A stretch of DNA of 64,000 bases from Streptomyces niveus (GCF_002009175.1 NZ_CP018047.1:2790001-2854000), one strand, 5' to 3'; numbered from the stretch's first letter, positions 8,251 to 16,680 are shown. Notes: generated by a model from the letters alone, not told the origin. Translations and numbers: made by a program.

Positions 8251-9354
8251 ATGGAGATTCTCTGGTTCCTGATCGCGATGGGCATGGTCGCGGCCGTCGT
8301 CGGCCCGTTTGTACGGCGCCGCCGCGGTGGCATCCGTTTGGTCGAGCCCGGCGCGCCCGACGCCGCCGACCCGGATTCGTACGAGTTCGTACGGCAGGAG
8401 GAGCTGGACATCCGGCTCCCGGGGCCGGACCAGGATCTTCTCGACGTACTCGACGTCGTCCAGCGCACCCAGGACTGGCGGGCGGCGGCGCAGCTGCTCG
8501 CCGGGACGCCCAAGGAGGGCGAGGTGCGCTGGCAGCGCGTCCAGGCCTTCGCGGGCGCGGCGGCGCTGGAACTCCAGGAGAAGCCCGGAGTCGGCGGCGC
8601 GTGGCTGCGGGCGTGGCGGTCGGAGTCGTCGAAGGACGCGGGCGGCGCGCAGGTGCACGCGGAGTTCCTGGTGCAGCAGGCGTGGCGCTCGTCGGCGGCC
8701 GGCACGGACGACTTCCGGATCATCCTGGAGGAGGCCCGCTCGGTCTGCGGCGACGCGGCGCTGCTGGCGCCGGGCGACCCCGTGCCGTACATCATCGAGC
8801 TGGCGGTGGCCCGTGGGCTCGCTTATCCGCACGAACGGTTCGACCAGCTCTGGGCGAAGGTCATAGACCGGGCGCCCGACCACATGGGCGCGCACATCGC
8901 GGCGCTGCACTACTGGTGCGAGAAGTGGCACGGCTCACGCGAGGACGCGGACCGGTTCGCGACGGCGTCGGCGGCGCGGGCCCCGCAGGGCTCGCTGCTG
9001 GCCGCGCTGCCGCTGTTCGCGGTGTACGAGCATCTGCCGGAGATCGCGCTGGTGCGGGACTTCTACCGCAGCGCGGTGGTGTCGAAGGCGATGGAGGGCG
9101 CGATGTTCGCGGTGCACGCGGCGCGCCCCGACGACCCGATGCTCGCGCACGTACGCCACCTGCTGATCGTCTTCCTGGTGCGGGCGGAGCGGTGGTCGGA
9201 GGCGATGAACCAGTTCGTGCGGGTGGACGGCCATGTCGGCGCGATGCCGTGGACGCACAGCGAGGACCCGGCGGGGATGTACACGCTGTACCGGGCGCTG
9301 GCGGTGGCGGGGTACGAGGCGAACGGCGGCAGCCCGGCGACGCTGCCCAGGTAG
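8251..9354 (+). CDS. Membrane-anchored protein of unknown function, tandem paralogue 1
   Basis: 367 residues: an N-terminal membrane helix (about 2-20) then a basic stop (RRRR) and a large, mostly helical cytoplasmic domain rich in Trp, Ala and Arg with TPR-like spacing, e.g. DWRAAAQLLAGTPKEGEVRW. It aligns along most of its length with the next gene (shared PYIIE/PYIVE, KWHGS/RWHGS, APQGSLLAALPL/APPGTLMTALPL), so the pair arose by duplication. ATG 8251 is preferred because a GACAAT box ends 7 nt upstream, implying a leaderless message; ATG 8242 is the alternative. No function assigned. Confidence 0.75.
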   Translation: MEILWFLIAMGMVAAVVGPFVRRRRGGIRLVEPGAPDAADPDSYEFVRQEELDIRLPGPDQDLLDVLDVVQRTQDWRAAAQLLAGTPKEGEVRWQRVQAFAGAAALELQEKPGVGGAWLRAWRSESSKDAGGAQVHAEFLVQQAWRSSAAGTDDFRIILEEARSVCGDAALLAPGDPVPYIIELAVARGLAYPHERFDQLWAKVIDRAPDHMGAHIAALHYWCEKWHGSREDADRFATASAARAPQGSLLAALPLFAVYEHLPEIALVRDFYRSAVVSKAMEGAMFAVHAARPDDPMLAHVRHLLIVFLVRAERWSEAMNQFVRVDGHVGAMPWTHSEDPAGMYTLYRALAVAGYEANGGSPATLPR

Positions 9355-9470
9355 TGAGGGGTGCCCCCCTGCGGGAGGCGCCATTGCCGCGCTGACCTGC
9401 GGTGGTGCATACTCCGCAGATCCCCCACACCTTCTCTTCACCTGTTCTCCGTAACCCTGGGGGCCATCCG

Positions 9471-10553
9471 ATGGCACGCGTTCTGCCCTTCGTCCTCTTC
9501 GCGTTCGGTATCTGGTTCTGGCTGAAGGCCCGCCGGAGCGTGTCCTCGCTGGTCGGTGCGGAGGCGGAGCTGGGGCTGCTCCCCAGGGAGCGGCAGAACG
9601 CGGAGCTGGCCGGCCCGGACGCCGCGCTGGAGCGTGCCCTGGACGAGGCGCGGGCGGGGCGCTGGGAGGCGGCCGCGGAGCTGCTGGCATCGACGGCCAA
9701 GGAACGCGACTGGGAGCGCCGTGCGCTCTACGCGCGTGTACTGGGCGAGGCGGCGGCCCGGCAGGACTCCTGGCTGCGCTCGTGGCGCGCGACCCGGCCC
9801 GACGCGGACGCGGAGCTGGTCCAGGCGTCGGCGACGGTCGCGCGCGCGTGGCTGCTGCGGGGCTCGCCGTACGCCGAGCACACCACCCCCGAGCAGGCGG
9901 ACGGCTTCCACGAGCTGCTGCCCCAGGTGCGCGCCGACACGGCCCGCGCGGCGGAGCTCGGCCCGGACGACCCGACGCCGTACATCGTCGAGATCCGTAC
10001 GGCGCTGGGCGTCGGCTACGGCCCGCACCGGATGCGTGAACTGTGGGCGGAGATCACGGCCCGCACGCCGCACCCCACGTCGGCGCCGCTGTACGGGGCG
10101 CACGAGGCCGCCATCCAGTACTGGAGCGCGCGGTGGCACGGCTCGGCGGAGCTGGCCCGCGAGTTCGCCGCCCAGTCCACGGCGGACGCGCCGCCGGGCA
10201 CGCTGATGACGGCCCTCCCGCTGATCGCCTGGTTCGACCACCACGACGCCGCGGCGGCCTCCCGCCACTACACGGACCCGCGTCTGACGGCGCTGGTCGA
10301 CGCCGCCCTGGCGGACGCGCGGGAGGCGCCCGCGGACCACCCCCGGCTCCCGGAGATGCGGCATCTGCTGGCGTACTTCCTGACGCGGCAGACCAGACAC
10401 GACGAGGCCCTGGACCAGTTCCGCCTGGTCGACGGCTACGTGAACGCGCTGCCCTGGCGCTCCCGCCGCGACCCGGCGGCGTTCTTCACCGCGACCCGCG
10501 CGAAGGCGGTCCGCGGCGCGGAGGCCCGCGCACGTATCAGCCGGGGCGTGTGA
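9471..10553 (+). CDS. Membrane-anchored protein of unknown function, tandem paralogue 2
   Basis: 360 residues with an N-terminal membrane helix (residues 3-17, VLPFVLFAFGIWFWL) and the same helical repeat-type cytoplasmic domain as the preceding gene. Conserved blocks include DPTPYIVEIRTALG, IQYWSARWHGSAE and DQFRLVDGYVNALPW. The GGGGG tract 7-11 nt before ATG 9471 serves as ribosome site. 116 nt separate the two paralogues; they may be cotranscribed. The conserved order membrane helix plus TPR-like solenoid suggests a scaffold at the membrane, but this is a guess. Confidence 0.75.
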   Translation: MARVLPFVLFAFGIWFWLKARRSVSSLVGAEAELGLLPRERQNAELAGPDAALERALDEARAGRWEAAAELLASTAKERDWERRALYARVLGEAAARQDSWLRSWRATRPDADAELVQASATVARAWLLRGSPYAEHTTPEQADGFHELLPQVRADTARAAELGPDDPTPYIVEIRTALGVGYGPHRMRELWAEITARTPHPTSAPLYGAHEAAIQYWSARWHGSAELAREFAAQSTADAPPGTLMTALPLIAWFDHHDAAAASRHYTDPRLTALVDAALADAREAPADHPRLPEMRHLLAYFLTRQTRHDEALDQFRLVDGYVNALPWRSRRDPAAFFTATRAKAVRGAEARARISRGV

Positions 10554-10582
10554 CCCGCCGGGGGCCTGGCATCGTGGAGGGC

Positions 10583-11290
10583 ATGGACGAGACTCCTCTG
10601 CCGGGCGGGTTCATCAATCAGGTCGTACGTGTCGGTGACACCGTGCGGCGCTCCGGGCCGCCGGCCCGACGGGCGGCGTACACAAGAGAGTTGCTGGAGC
10701 TGTTCGAGGCACGGGGCTGGGGCGGGGCGCCCCGGCACCTGGGTGTGGACGAGCAGGGGCGCGAGGTACTTCAGTACGTCGAGGGGCAGGTGTCCCTGCC
10801 GTTGTCGGACGCACGGCTGGCGCGGGTCGCGGAGCTCGTGAGGGAGTTCCATGATCTGACGGCCGGATCGGCGCTCGCCGAAGGGCGCGAAGTCGTGTGC
10901 CACAACGATCTGTCACCGAAGAACACGGTCTACGCCGACGGGCTGCCCGTGGCCCTCATCGACTGGGACCTGGCCGCTCCCGGCGACCGTATCCACGATG
11001 TCGCCCACGTCTGCTGGCAGTATCTGGACCTCGGCCCCCGGGTGCCGGACGTCGCGGAGGCGGCCCGCCGGATCACCCTGGTCTGCGACGCGTACGGTCT
11101 GGACGACCGGGACGGCATCGTCCGGACGATCCTGTGGTGGCAGGACCGCTGCTGGCGCGGCATCGACGAGTCCGCCGACCGCGGCGACCCGGCGATGGCC
11201 GCGCTGCGCGAGCGGGGCGTGGTGGACGACGTACGGGCCGCGTACACATGGGTGTCGTCCCACGCGTTCGAGCTGGCGGCGAAGCTCTAG
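10583..11290 (+). CDS. Aminoglycoside/choline-kinase-like phosphotransferase
   Basis: 235 residues of the APH/choline-kinase fold. The catalytic loop is VCHNDLSPKNTVY (HxDxxxxN) and the metal-binding motif is ALIDWDLAAPGDR, both intact, so it should be an active small-molecule kinase; the N-terminal ATP lobe is short. Ribosome site GTGGAGG precedes ATG 10583. The stop TAG lies inside the CTAG target of the downstream insertion sequence, so the gene is intact in spite of the insertion. Substrate unknown; antibiotic resistance cannot be assumed. Confidence 0.82.
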   Translation: MDETPLPGGFINQVVRVGDTVRRSGPPARRAAYTRELLELFEARGWGGAPRHLGVDEQGREVLQYVEGQVSLPLSDARLARVAELVREFHDLTAGSALAEGREVVCHNDLSPKNTVYADGLPVALIDWDLAAPGDRIHDVAHVCWQYLDLGPRVPDVAEAARRITLVCDAYGLDDRDGIVRTILWWQDRCWRGIDESADRGDPAMAALRERGVVDDVRAAYTWVSSHAFELAAKL

Positions 11291-12348
11291 GTGTATTGAT
11301 CACGAGCGTTGTTGACAGTGGCCGGGCTTGATCATGGCGAAGACCTCCGGTGTGGTGGAGCTGTCTAGGAACGCACCACACGGAGGTCTTCGTGTCCCAC
11401 CGTAATGCCCGGCTGACCGTTTTCGGGAGGCGTCTGCTGGTCGCACGTGTCTGTTCGGGCCGGCCGGTTGCGCATGTGGCGGCTGAGATGGGTATCTCGC
11501 GGGCAACGGCCCACAAGTGGCTGCGGCGGTGGCGGGCCGAGGGCGAAGCGGGCTTGGCCGACCGCTCCAGCAGGCCCTTGAAGACACCGCACCGAACCCC
11601 TGCGGACATCGAGGCCGACGTCTGCCGGCTGCGGACCGACCGCAAGCTCGGACCGGCCAGGATCGGCCCGATCCTGGGACTGCCCGCTTCCACCGTGCAC
11701 CGCGTTCTGACGCGCCACCGACTGAACCGGCTGTCCTGGATCGACCGGCCGACCGGCACCGTGATCCGCCGCTACGAACGCGACCGGCCCGGTGAACTGG
11801 TCCACGTCGACGTGAAGAAGCTCGGCCGGATACCGGACGGCGGCGGCCACAAGTTCCTGGGCCGCCAGGCCGGCCGCACCACCCGCAGCCGGATGGGCTT
11901 CGACTACATCCACTCTGCCGTCGACGACCACAGCCGGCTGGCCTACAGCGAGATACACCCGGACGAGAAGGCCGCGACCTGCGCCGGCTTCCTGGCCCGC
12001 GCGGCCGCGTTCTTCCACACCCGCGGCATCACCCGCATCGAACGAGTCCTGACCGACAACGCCTGGGCCTACCGAAAGGGCCTGGCCTGGAAGAACGTCC
12101 TGGCCGACCTCGGCGCGACCGGCAAGCTCACCCGCCCCTACCGGCCGCAGACCAACGGCAAGGTCGAACGCTTCAACCGCACCCTGCTCGACGAATGGGC
12201 CTACCTGCGGCCCTACACCTCGAACACCGAACGGACCGAAGCCCTGGCAGACTTCCTCCACACCTACAACCACCACCGCAGCCACACCGCACTCGACGGA
12301 CACCCACCCATCACCCGCGTCAACAACCCTGCGGGTCAATACATCTAG
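11287..12348 (+). mobile_element. IS481-family insertion sequence with CTAG target duplication
   Basis: Element body 11291-12344 (1054 bp) flanked by direct CTAG repeats at 11287-11290 and 12345-12348. Terminal inverted repeats are imperfect: left GTGTATTGATCACGAG then GTTGTTGAC; right, read inward, ATGTATTGACCCGCAG then GTTGTTGAC. It carries one transposase gene with all DDE residues and an intact frame. CTAG insertion is typical of IS481 relatives. The left target is the stop codon of the phosphotransferase gene; the right copy supplies the stop of the transposase itself. Intact structure suggests a recent insertion. Confidence 0.9.
11392..12348 (+). CDS. IS481-family transposase
   Basis: 318 residues: N-terminal helix-turn-helix (about 20-60, VAHVAAEMGISRATAHKWL) and winged domain, then an rve-type DDE integrase core with first Asp in HVDVKKLG, second in LTDNAWAY and Glu in NGKVERFNRTL. 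Start set at GTG 11392 after the GGAGG at 11382; longer upstream reading is non-coding IS end. Its last codon pair ATC-TAG borrows the stop from the duplicated CTAG target, so the terminator codon depends on the insertion site. Frame intact and probably functional. Confidence 0.93.
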   Translation: MSHRNARLTVFGRRLLVARVCSGRPVAHVAAEMGISRATAHKWLRRWRAEGEAGLADRSSRPLKTPHRTPADIEADVCRLRTDRKLGPARIGPILGLPASTVHRVLTRHRLNRLSWIDRPTGTVIRRYERDRPGELVHVDVKKLGRIPDGGGHKFLGRQAGRTTRSRMGFDYIHSAVDDHSRLAYSEIHPDEKAATCAGFLARAAAFFHTRGITRIERVLTDNAWAYRKGLAWKNVLADLGATGKLTRPYRPQTNGKVERFNRTLLDEWAYLRPYTSNTERTEALADFLHTYNHHRSHTALDGHPPITRVNNPAGQYI

Positions 12349-12407
12349 GGCGTGTCCGCGGCCGCCGGGAGGCGGGTAATTCGCGGGCGTCCTCCGGTGG
12401 CCCTCGT

Positions 12408-12413
12408 TAGACT
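12408..12413 (+). promoter_or_regulatory. -10 box of the ABC-F leader transcript
   Basis: TAGACT, a good streptomycete -10 sequence, ends 7 nt before the ATG of the leader peptide at 12421. Transcription would therefore begin at or next to that ATG, giving a leaderless message. No convincing -35 box is seen. Confidence 0.6.
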
Positions 12414-12420
12414 CGGCGCC

Positions 12421-12453
12421 ATGGGTATGTACTCGTACTACTTCTTTCTCTGA
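12421..12453 (+). CDS. Leader peptide MGMYSYYFFL controlling the ABC-F gene
   Basis: Ten-codon open frame (ATG...TGA) 98 nt upstream of the ABC-F start. It is rich in aromatic residues (three Tyr, two Phe), which is the kind of sequence in which ribosomes stall with macrolide, lincosamide or pleuromutilin-type drugs. It is followed by alternative hairpins, as expected for ribosome-mediated attenuation of antibiotic-resistance ABC-F genes. Starts 7 nt after a -10 box, thus likely translated leaderless. The peptide and geometry are seen directly; regulation is inference. Confidence 0.65.
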   Translation: MGMYSYYFFL

Positions 12454-12457
12454 TTCC

Positions 12458-12505
12458 GGGCGCGGACGCCCCGGCGCGAGTCCTGTTCACGGACCGCCGG
12501 CGTCC
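12458..12505 (+). promoter_or_regulatory. Alternative hairpins (candidate attenuator) between leader peptide and ABC-F gene
   Basis: Two mutually exclusive structures are visible. A short hairpin GGGCG-CGGA-CGCCC occupies 12458-12471. A longer stem pairs GGACGCCCCGGCG (12464-12476) with CGCCGGCGTCC (12495-12505), with an inner GTCC/GGAC (12480-12483/12491-12494). A ribosome stalled on the leader peptide would cover the 5' arm and change the balance. No U-tract is present, so the switch could act on termination or on access to the ABC-F ribosome site. Confidence 0.5.
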
Positions 12506-12551
12506 CCATGTCTCCGCCCGACGCAGGTAACTCGTACCCCAGGGAAAGAAC

Positions 12552-14171
12552 ATGCGCGAACGCGCCCAATTGTCGTTGAAGGACGTCTCGAAGTCGTACG
12601 GCGACCGGACCGTCCTCGATCAGGTGTCACTGTCCGTACGGCCCGGTGAGAGGGCCGGTGTCATCGGGGAGAACGGCTCCGGGAAGTCCACCCTGCTGCG
12701 GCTGCTGGCCGGGGCCGAGCGGCCGGACGGCGGTGAGGTCACCGTCCTGTTCCCCGGCGGGGTCGGGTATCTCTCCCAGACCCTCGGGCTCGACCCGAGT
12801 CGCTCCGTCCAGGCCGCCGTCGACGCGGCCCTCGCGGATCTGCGGGAGCTCGAACGCCGCATCCGGGCGGCCGAGGCCACGCTCGCCGACGCCACCGAGG
12901 CCGAACTGGCCGCGTACGGCGATCTGTTGACCGCCTACGAGGACCGGGACGGCTACGCGGCGGACGCCCGTGTCGACGCCGCCATGCACGGCCTCGGGCT
13001 CGCCCATGTCGGCCGGGAGCGCCCGCTCGGGTCGCTCTCCGGCGGCGAGCGGTCCCGGGTGGCGCTGGCCTGCGTGCTGGCTTCGGCGCCCGAGCTGCTG
13101 CTGCTCGACGAGCCGACCAACCATCTCGATCTCCGGGCCACCACCTATCTGGAGGACCAACTCCGGTCGCACCGCGGCACGGTGGTCGCTGTCACCCACG
13201 ACCGCGCGTTCCTGGAGCGCGTCGCGACGACGATCCTGGAGGTCGACCGGGACACCCGCGCGGTGACGCGGTACGGCGACGGCTGGAGCGGCTACCGCAC
13301 GGCCAAGGCCGCGGCCCGCCACCGCTGGGAGCAGGACCACGAGGAGTATCTGGCGGACCTGGCCCGTACGCGGGAGCTGGTCGCCGCCGCCGGGCAGCGG
13401 CTCGCGGCCACCGGGAAGGATCCGGGGCAGGGCTTCGGCAAGCACCGCCGTTCGCACGAGGCGAAGCTGTCCGGCCAGGTCAGGGCGGCGCGGGTGCGGC
13501 TGGAGCGGCTGGAGCGGGAGCCGGTGCCCGCGCCGCCGAAGCCGCTCATGTTCGCGGCCGACCCGGCCACCACCGGGGCGGAGGGCGTACTCGCCGAGCT
13601 GTCCGGCGTCGTGGTCGGGGACCGGCTGCGGGTGGACGCGCTCCAGGTGAAGGCGGGGGCCCGTCTGCTGGTCGACGGGCCCAACGGCGCGGGCAAGACC
13701 ACGCTGCTGCGGGTGCTGGCCGGGGATCTCCGGCCGGACGCGGGCAGCGCCTACCGTACGGCCGAAGTCGGCTATCTGGCACAGGAGTTGCCCACGGCGA
13801 GGGCGGCCTCGCGGCTCTCGCTGCTGGGGGCGTTCGCGGCGGGCCGCCGGGGGCTGCCCGAGGAGCACACGGACGAGCTGCTGGCTCTCGGGCTGTTCCG
13901 CGAGGAGGATCTGCCGGTGCCCGTGGCCGGGCTCTCGGTGGGGCAGCGGCGCCGGCTCGAACTGGCGAGGCTGCTGACGGTCCCCGCCGATCTGCTGATC
14001 CTGGACGAGCCGACGAACCATGTGGCGCTGAGCCTGGTGGAGGATCTGGAGCGGGCGCTCGCCGCGTACGGGGGCGCCGTGGTCGTGGTCTCGCACGACC
14101 GCCGCTTCCGGAGTGAATTCGCGGGCGAGCGGCTGGAGTTGCGCGCGGGAAGGGTGCTGCCGGAGGGCTGA
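12552..14171 (+). CDS. ABC-F family ATPase (ribosome-protection type)
   Basis: 539 residues with two ABC domains and no membrane segment, the hallmark of ABC-F proteins that bind the ribosomal E site. Domain 1: Walker A GENGSGKST (39-47), signature LSGGERSRVAL, Walker B LLLLDEPTNHLD. Domain 2: Walker A GPNGAGKTT (about 376-384), signature LSVGQRRRLEL, Walker B LLILDEPTNH. The interdomain linker (about 225-335) is long and charged, as in antibiotic-resistance members. AGGGAAAG precedes ATG 12552. The upstream aromatic leader peptide and hairpins support drug-inducible expression. Which antibiotic is not predictable from sequence. Confidence 0.88.
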   Translation: MRERAQLSLKDVSKSYGDRTVLDQVSLSVRPGERAGVIGENGSGKSTLLRLLAGAERPDGGEVTVLFPGGVGYLSQTLGLDPSRSVQAAVDAALADLRELERRIRAAEATLADATEAELAAYGDLLTAYEDRDGYAADARVDAAMHGLGLAHVGRERPLGSLSGGERSRVALACVLASAPELLLLDEPTNHLDLRATTYLEDQLRSHRGTVVAVTHDRAFLERVATTILEVDRDTRAVTRYGDGWSGYRTAKAAARHRWEQDHEEYLADLARTRELVAAAGQRLAATGKDPGQGFGKHRRSHEAKLSGQVRAARVRLERLEREPVPAPPKPLMFAADPATTGAEGVLAELSGVVVGDRLRVDALQVKAGARLLVDGPNGAGKTTLLRVLAGDLRPDAGSAYRTAEVGYLAQELPTARAASRLSLLGAFAAGRRGLPEEHTDELLALGLFREEDLPVPVAGLSVGQRRRLELARLLTVPADLLILDEPTNHVALSLVEDLERALAAYGGAVVVVSHDRRFRSEFAGERLELRAGRVLPEG

Positions 14172-14183
14172 GACGGCCCAACG

Positions 14184-14226
14184 CCCGCCGGGCGTACGGG
14201 CCCACGCGCCCCGCGAGCCCGGCGGG
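14184..14226. terminator. Hairpin between ABC-F and GNAT genes
   Basis: CCCGCCGGGC (14184-14193) pairs perfectly with GCCCGGCGGG (14217-14226) across a 23-nt GC-rich loop, between two convergent genes. Confidence 0.55.
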
Positions 14227-14242
14227 ATCGGCAGGACGCCCC

Positions 14243-15235
14243 CTAGAGCTTGGCCTGGAAGATCCCGGCCGGCCTCTCGCGCCGGTAGCCGAGCGCCGCG
14301 TTCACGGCCAGCATCGGCGCGTTGTCGTCGGCGACGCTGGTGCTGATCTCCCGCACTCCGGGGTGGCGTTCGGCGAGTGTGCTCAGCAGATGGCGCTTGA
14401 CCGCCCGGCCGAGTCCGCGCCCGCGGTGCTCCGGGACGACCACCGTGTCGTACTGGAGCGCCCGGGTGTGGGACGGGTCGCGCAGGACGAGTTCGCTGTA
14501 CGCGGCGATGCTCTCGGCACCCGTGCCGTCGGCCTCCGCCAGCACCACCGAGGTGAGGAGGATGCCGCCCCGGTCGTCGATGAGCCGGGCCGCGCCCCGT
14601 ACCCGCTCCGCGTCCCACCTCGGCGTCCGCTCGTCCAGACCGCCGGCGGGGGCGTCGCGCATCACGTCGTGCGCCCGCGCGAACTCGTCCGCCAGCGCGT
14701 CCGGTACGACGCCGTCCCAGTCCGCGAAGCGGTAGCCGTCGGGCAGTCGCGCCGCGGGCAGTTCGGCGTCCGCCTCCCGGACCCGCTGGACGTACCAGGC
14801 CAGCGGCAGCACCTTGCCGAAACCCAGCCCGTCGACGAACGCCTCACCGGCGCCGCCCACTTCGAGCATGGTGGAGACCGAACTGCGCCCGTCGGCGGTC
14901 AGTTCGGCCCGTATCGCGCCCCAGAGCGCGGCGCCCACACCCCGGCGTCTGGCCTCGGGACGGACGACCAGAGCGTCGAGGAAGGCGGTGTGGCGGTTGC
15001 TCTCCTCGGTGAACAGCAGCAGCGTCGCGACGCCGTCGTACGACCCGTCGGGAGCGGCCGACACCAGATGGAGCATCCGCGCGTTGGGCGACTGCACACG
15101 CAGTTTCCCGGCGGTCTCGGTACGGCCGGGTTCCGGGACGGAAGCGGGCACGTCCTGGAGATGGGCAGCCGCGATCACGTCATGCCAGGCGTCTGTCTCC
15201 GCCTCCGACGGCGGGGTTCCCAGAGTCATCAGCAT
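14243..15235 (-). CDS. Two-domain GNAT N-acetyltransferase
   Basis: 330 residues comprising two consecutive GNAT folds. The acetyl-CoA loop of the first is VVRPEARRRGVGAALW (about 90-105) and of the second VVPEHRGRGLGRAVKR (about 267-282). Architecture resembles Eis/MshD-like double-GNAT proteins, but no specific substrate features are recognised. Start ATG 15235 (MLMTLGTPP); an internal ATG two codons on is equally possible. It is convergent with the ABC-F gene and transcribed separately from the upstream transpeptidase, which ends in its own terminator. Confidence 0.82.
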   Translation of the reverse strand: MLMTLGTPPSEAETDAWHDVIAAAHLQDVPASVPEPGRTETAGKLRVQSPNARMLHLVSAAPDGSYDGVATLLLFTEESNRHTAFLDALVVRPEARRRGVGAALWGAIRAELTADGRSSVSTMLEVGGAGEAFVDGLGFGKVLPLAWYVQRVREADAELPAARLPDGYRFADWDGVVPDALADEFARAHDVMRDAPAGGLDERTPRWDAERVRGAARLIDDRGGILLTSVVLAEADGTGAESIAAYSELVLRDPSHTRALQYDTVVVPEHRGRGLGRAVKRHLLSTLAERHPGVREISTSVADDNAPMLAVNAALGYRRERPAGIFQAKL

Positions 15236-15365
15236 GATCCGAACCTACGCTCACTACCCGGTCCGTGCCCCCGAGTTGTCAGCGCTTCCCGGACAGTGAG
15301 ACCGCCTTTCCGCGCCGTTGGTTGCGCGGGAGGGCACACAATCCTCATGAGTCCTGCCCACACGC

Positions 15366-15400
15366 ACCGCGGCGGCACCCGGATCGGGTGCCGCCGCGGT
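15366..15400 (-). terminator. Terminator after the L,D-transpeptidase gene
   Basis: ACCGCGGCGGCACCC (15366-15380) and GGGTGCCGCCGCGGT (15386-15400) form a perfect 15-bp stem with a 5-nt loop, just past the stop of the transpeptidase gene. Confidence 0.85.
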
Positions 15401-15426
15401 ATGGGACGGGACGGGGAGGGACGGGA

Positions 15427-16680
15427 TCAGGCGGCGGAGCCGGCCTGCCAGTCCGCCCAGCTCAGGTTCCAGCCGTTGAGGCCGTTGTCGGGCTGGATGG
15501 TCTTGTCCGGGGAGTTCTTGACGACGACGACGTCACCGACGATGGAGTTGTCGAAGAACCAGGCACCCGGCTGGTTGGGGTCGTTCGCGCCCTTCGCATC
15601 GTTCAGACCGACACAGCCGTGGCTGGTGTTGGTCGAACCGAAGATCGAGTCGTCGCCCCAGTAGTTGCCGTGGATGAAGGTGCCCGACGTGGAGAGCCGC
15701 ATCGCGTGCGGGACGTCCTTGATGTCGTACTCACCCTTGCCGTCGTCGTCCGTGAAGCCGACCGTGGCACCGTTCATCCGGGTCTCCTTGAACTTCTCGG
15801 AGATCACCATCTGACCGTTGTACGTCGGGTTCTCCGGGGAGCCGGCGGAGATCGGGATGGTCTTGATCGTCTTGCCGTCCTGCTGAATGGTCATCGTCTT
15901 GGCCTTGGTGTCGACCGTGGAGACCTGGTTACGGCCGATCTTGAAGGTGACCGTCTTCTGCTGGACGCCGAAGACACCGTTCGCACCCTCGACGCCGTCG
16001 AGAGCCAGCTTCAGGGTGACGGTGGAGCCGCCCTGCCAGTACTGCTCGGGGCGGAAGTCCAGGCGCTGGGAGTTGAACCAGTGACCGACGACCTCCTGGC
16101 CACTGCTCGACGTGACGGTGATCCCGCCCTGCACGGCGGCCTTGTTGGTGATCCCCTTGTCGAAGTTGAGCGAGACCGGCATTCCGACGCCGACGGTCGA
16201 ACCGTCCTCGGGCGTGAAGTTGCCGATGAAGCTGTTGTTCGGCGAGACGGTGGTGAAGGAGGAGTTCTCGTGGGCCTCGCGGTCCTTGGAGTCCTTCGCC
16301 GTGGCGACGATCTTGTACGTCGTCGAGCGCTCCAGCTGGCCGTCCGGCTTCCAGCTCTTCGCGTCGGCGGCCAGCGTGCCCTTGACGGCGGCCCCCTCCG
16401 CGGTGGTCATCTCGACCTTGGTGAGCGTGCCCTTGGTGACGGTGACCTTCGCGTCGTTGTTGATGCCCGCGTTGTCGGCGCCGTTCTTGGGCGAGATGGC
16501 TATCTGGGCCTCGGAGGTGTCCTTCGCCGCGGCCTCGTCCACCTGGGCCTGCGAATCCTTCGAACGCTCGGCTCCGGAGTCCTTCTCACCGTCGCCACTG
16601 CTGCAGGCCGAGAGCACCAGAACCCCGCCGAGCAGTGCGGACGCGGCCGTCAGGCCCTTGCGCCGCTTGCCGTTCGTCAT
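15427..16680 (-). CDS. L,D-transpeptidase lipoprotein
   Basis: Exported peptidoglycan cross-linking enzyme making 3-3 bridges. 417 residues: lipoprotein signal with basic NGKRRKG, hydrophobic segment and lipobox LSAC; two Ig-like domains (about 60-260); then a YkuD catalytic domain with HGNYWGDDSIFG and the nucleophile C356 in TSHGCVGLN. Organisation equals mycobacterial LdtMt2. ATG 16680 is chosen because GGAG lies 9 nt upstream and gives a normal signal peptide; ATGs at 16695 and 16716 would lengthen the N-terminus. Monocistronic. Confidence 0.92.
   Translation of the reverse strand: MTNGKRRKGLTAASALLGGVLVLSACSSGDGEKDSGAERSKDSQAQVDEAAAKDTSEAQIAISPKNGADNAGINNDAKVTVTKGTLTKVEMTTAEGAAVKGTLAADAKSWKPDGQLERSTTYKIVATAKDSKDREAHENSSFTTVSPNNSFIGNFTPEDGSTVGVGMPVSLNFDKGITNKAAVQGGITVTSSSGQEVVGHWFNSQRLDFRPEQYWQGGSTVTLKLALDGVEGANGVFGVQQKTVTFKIGRNQVSTVDTKAKTMTIQQDGKTIKTIPISAGSPENPTYNGQMVISEKFKETRMNGATVGFTDDDGKGEYDIKDVPHAMRLSTSGTFIHGNYWGDDSIFGSTNTSHGCVGLNDAKGANDPNQPGAWFFDNSIVGDVVVVKNSPDKTIQPDNGLNGWNLSWADWQAGSAA

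Noticed and set aside
10583..14171. Antibiotic-resistance island formed by phosphotransferase, IS and ABC-F
   Set aside because: The IS does not bracket the genes, GC content and codon use equal the neighbours, and the ABC-F region looks chromosomal; only the IS itself is clearly mobile.
12627..14618. Long open frame (663 codons) on the minus strand over the ABC-F gene
   Set aside because: High GC3 produces open antisense frames; the sense frame has both ABC cassettes with all motifs.
15347..15426. Short frame starting ATGAGTCCTG upstream of the GNAT gene
   Set aside because: It reads through the transpeptidase terminator stem into antisense coding sequence; no conservation expected.
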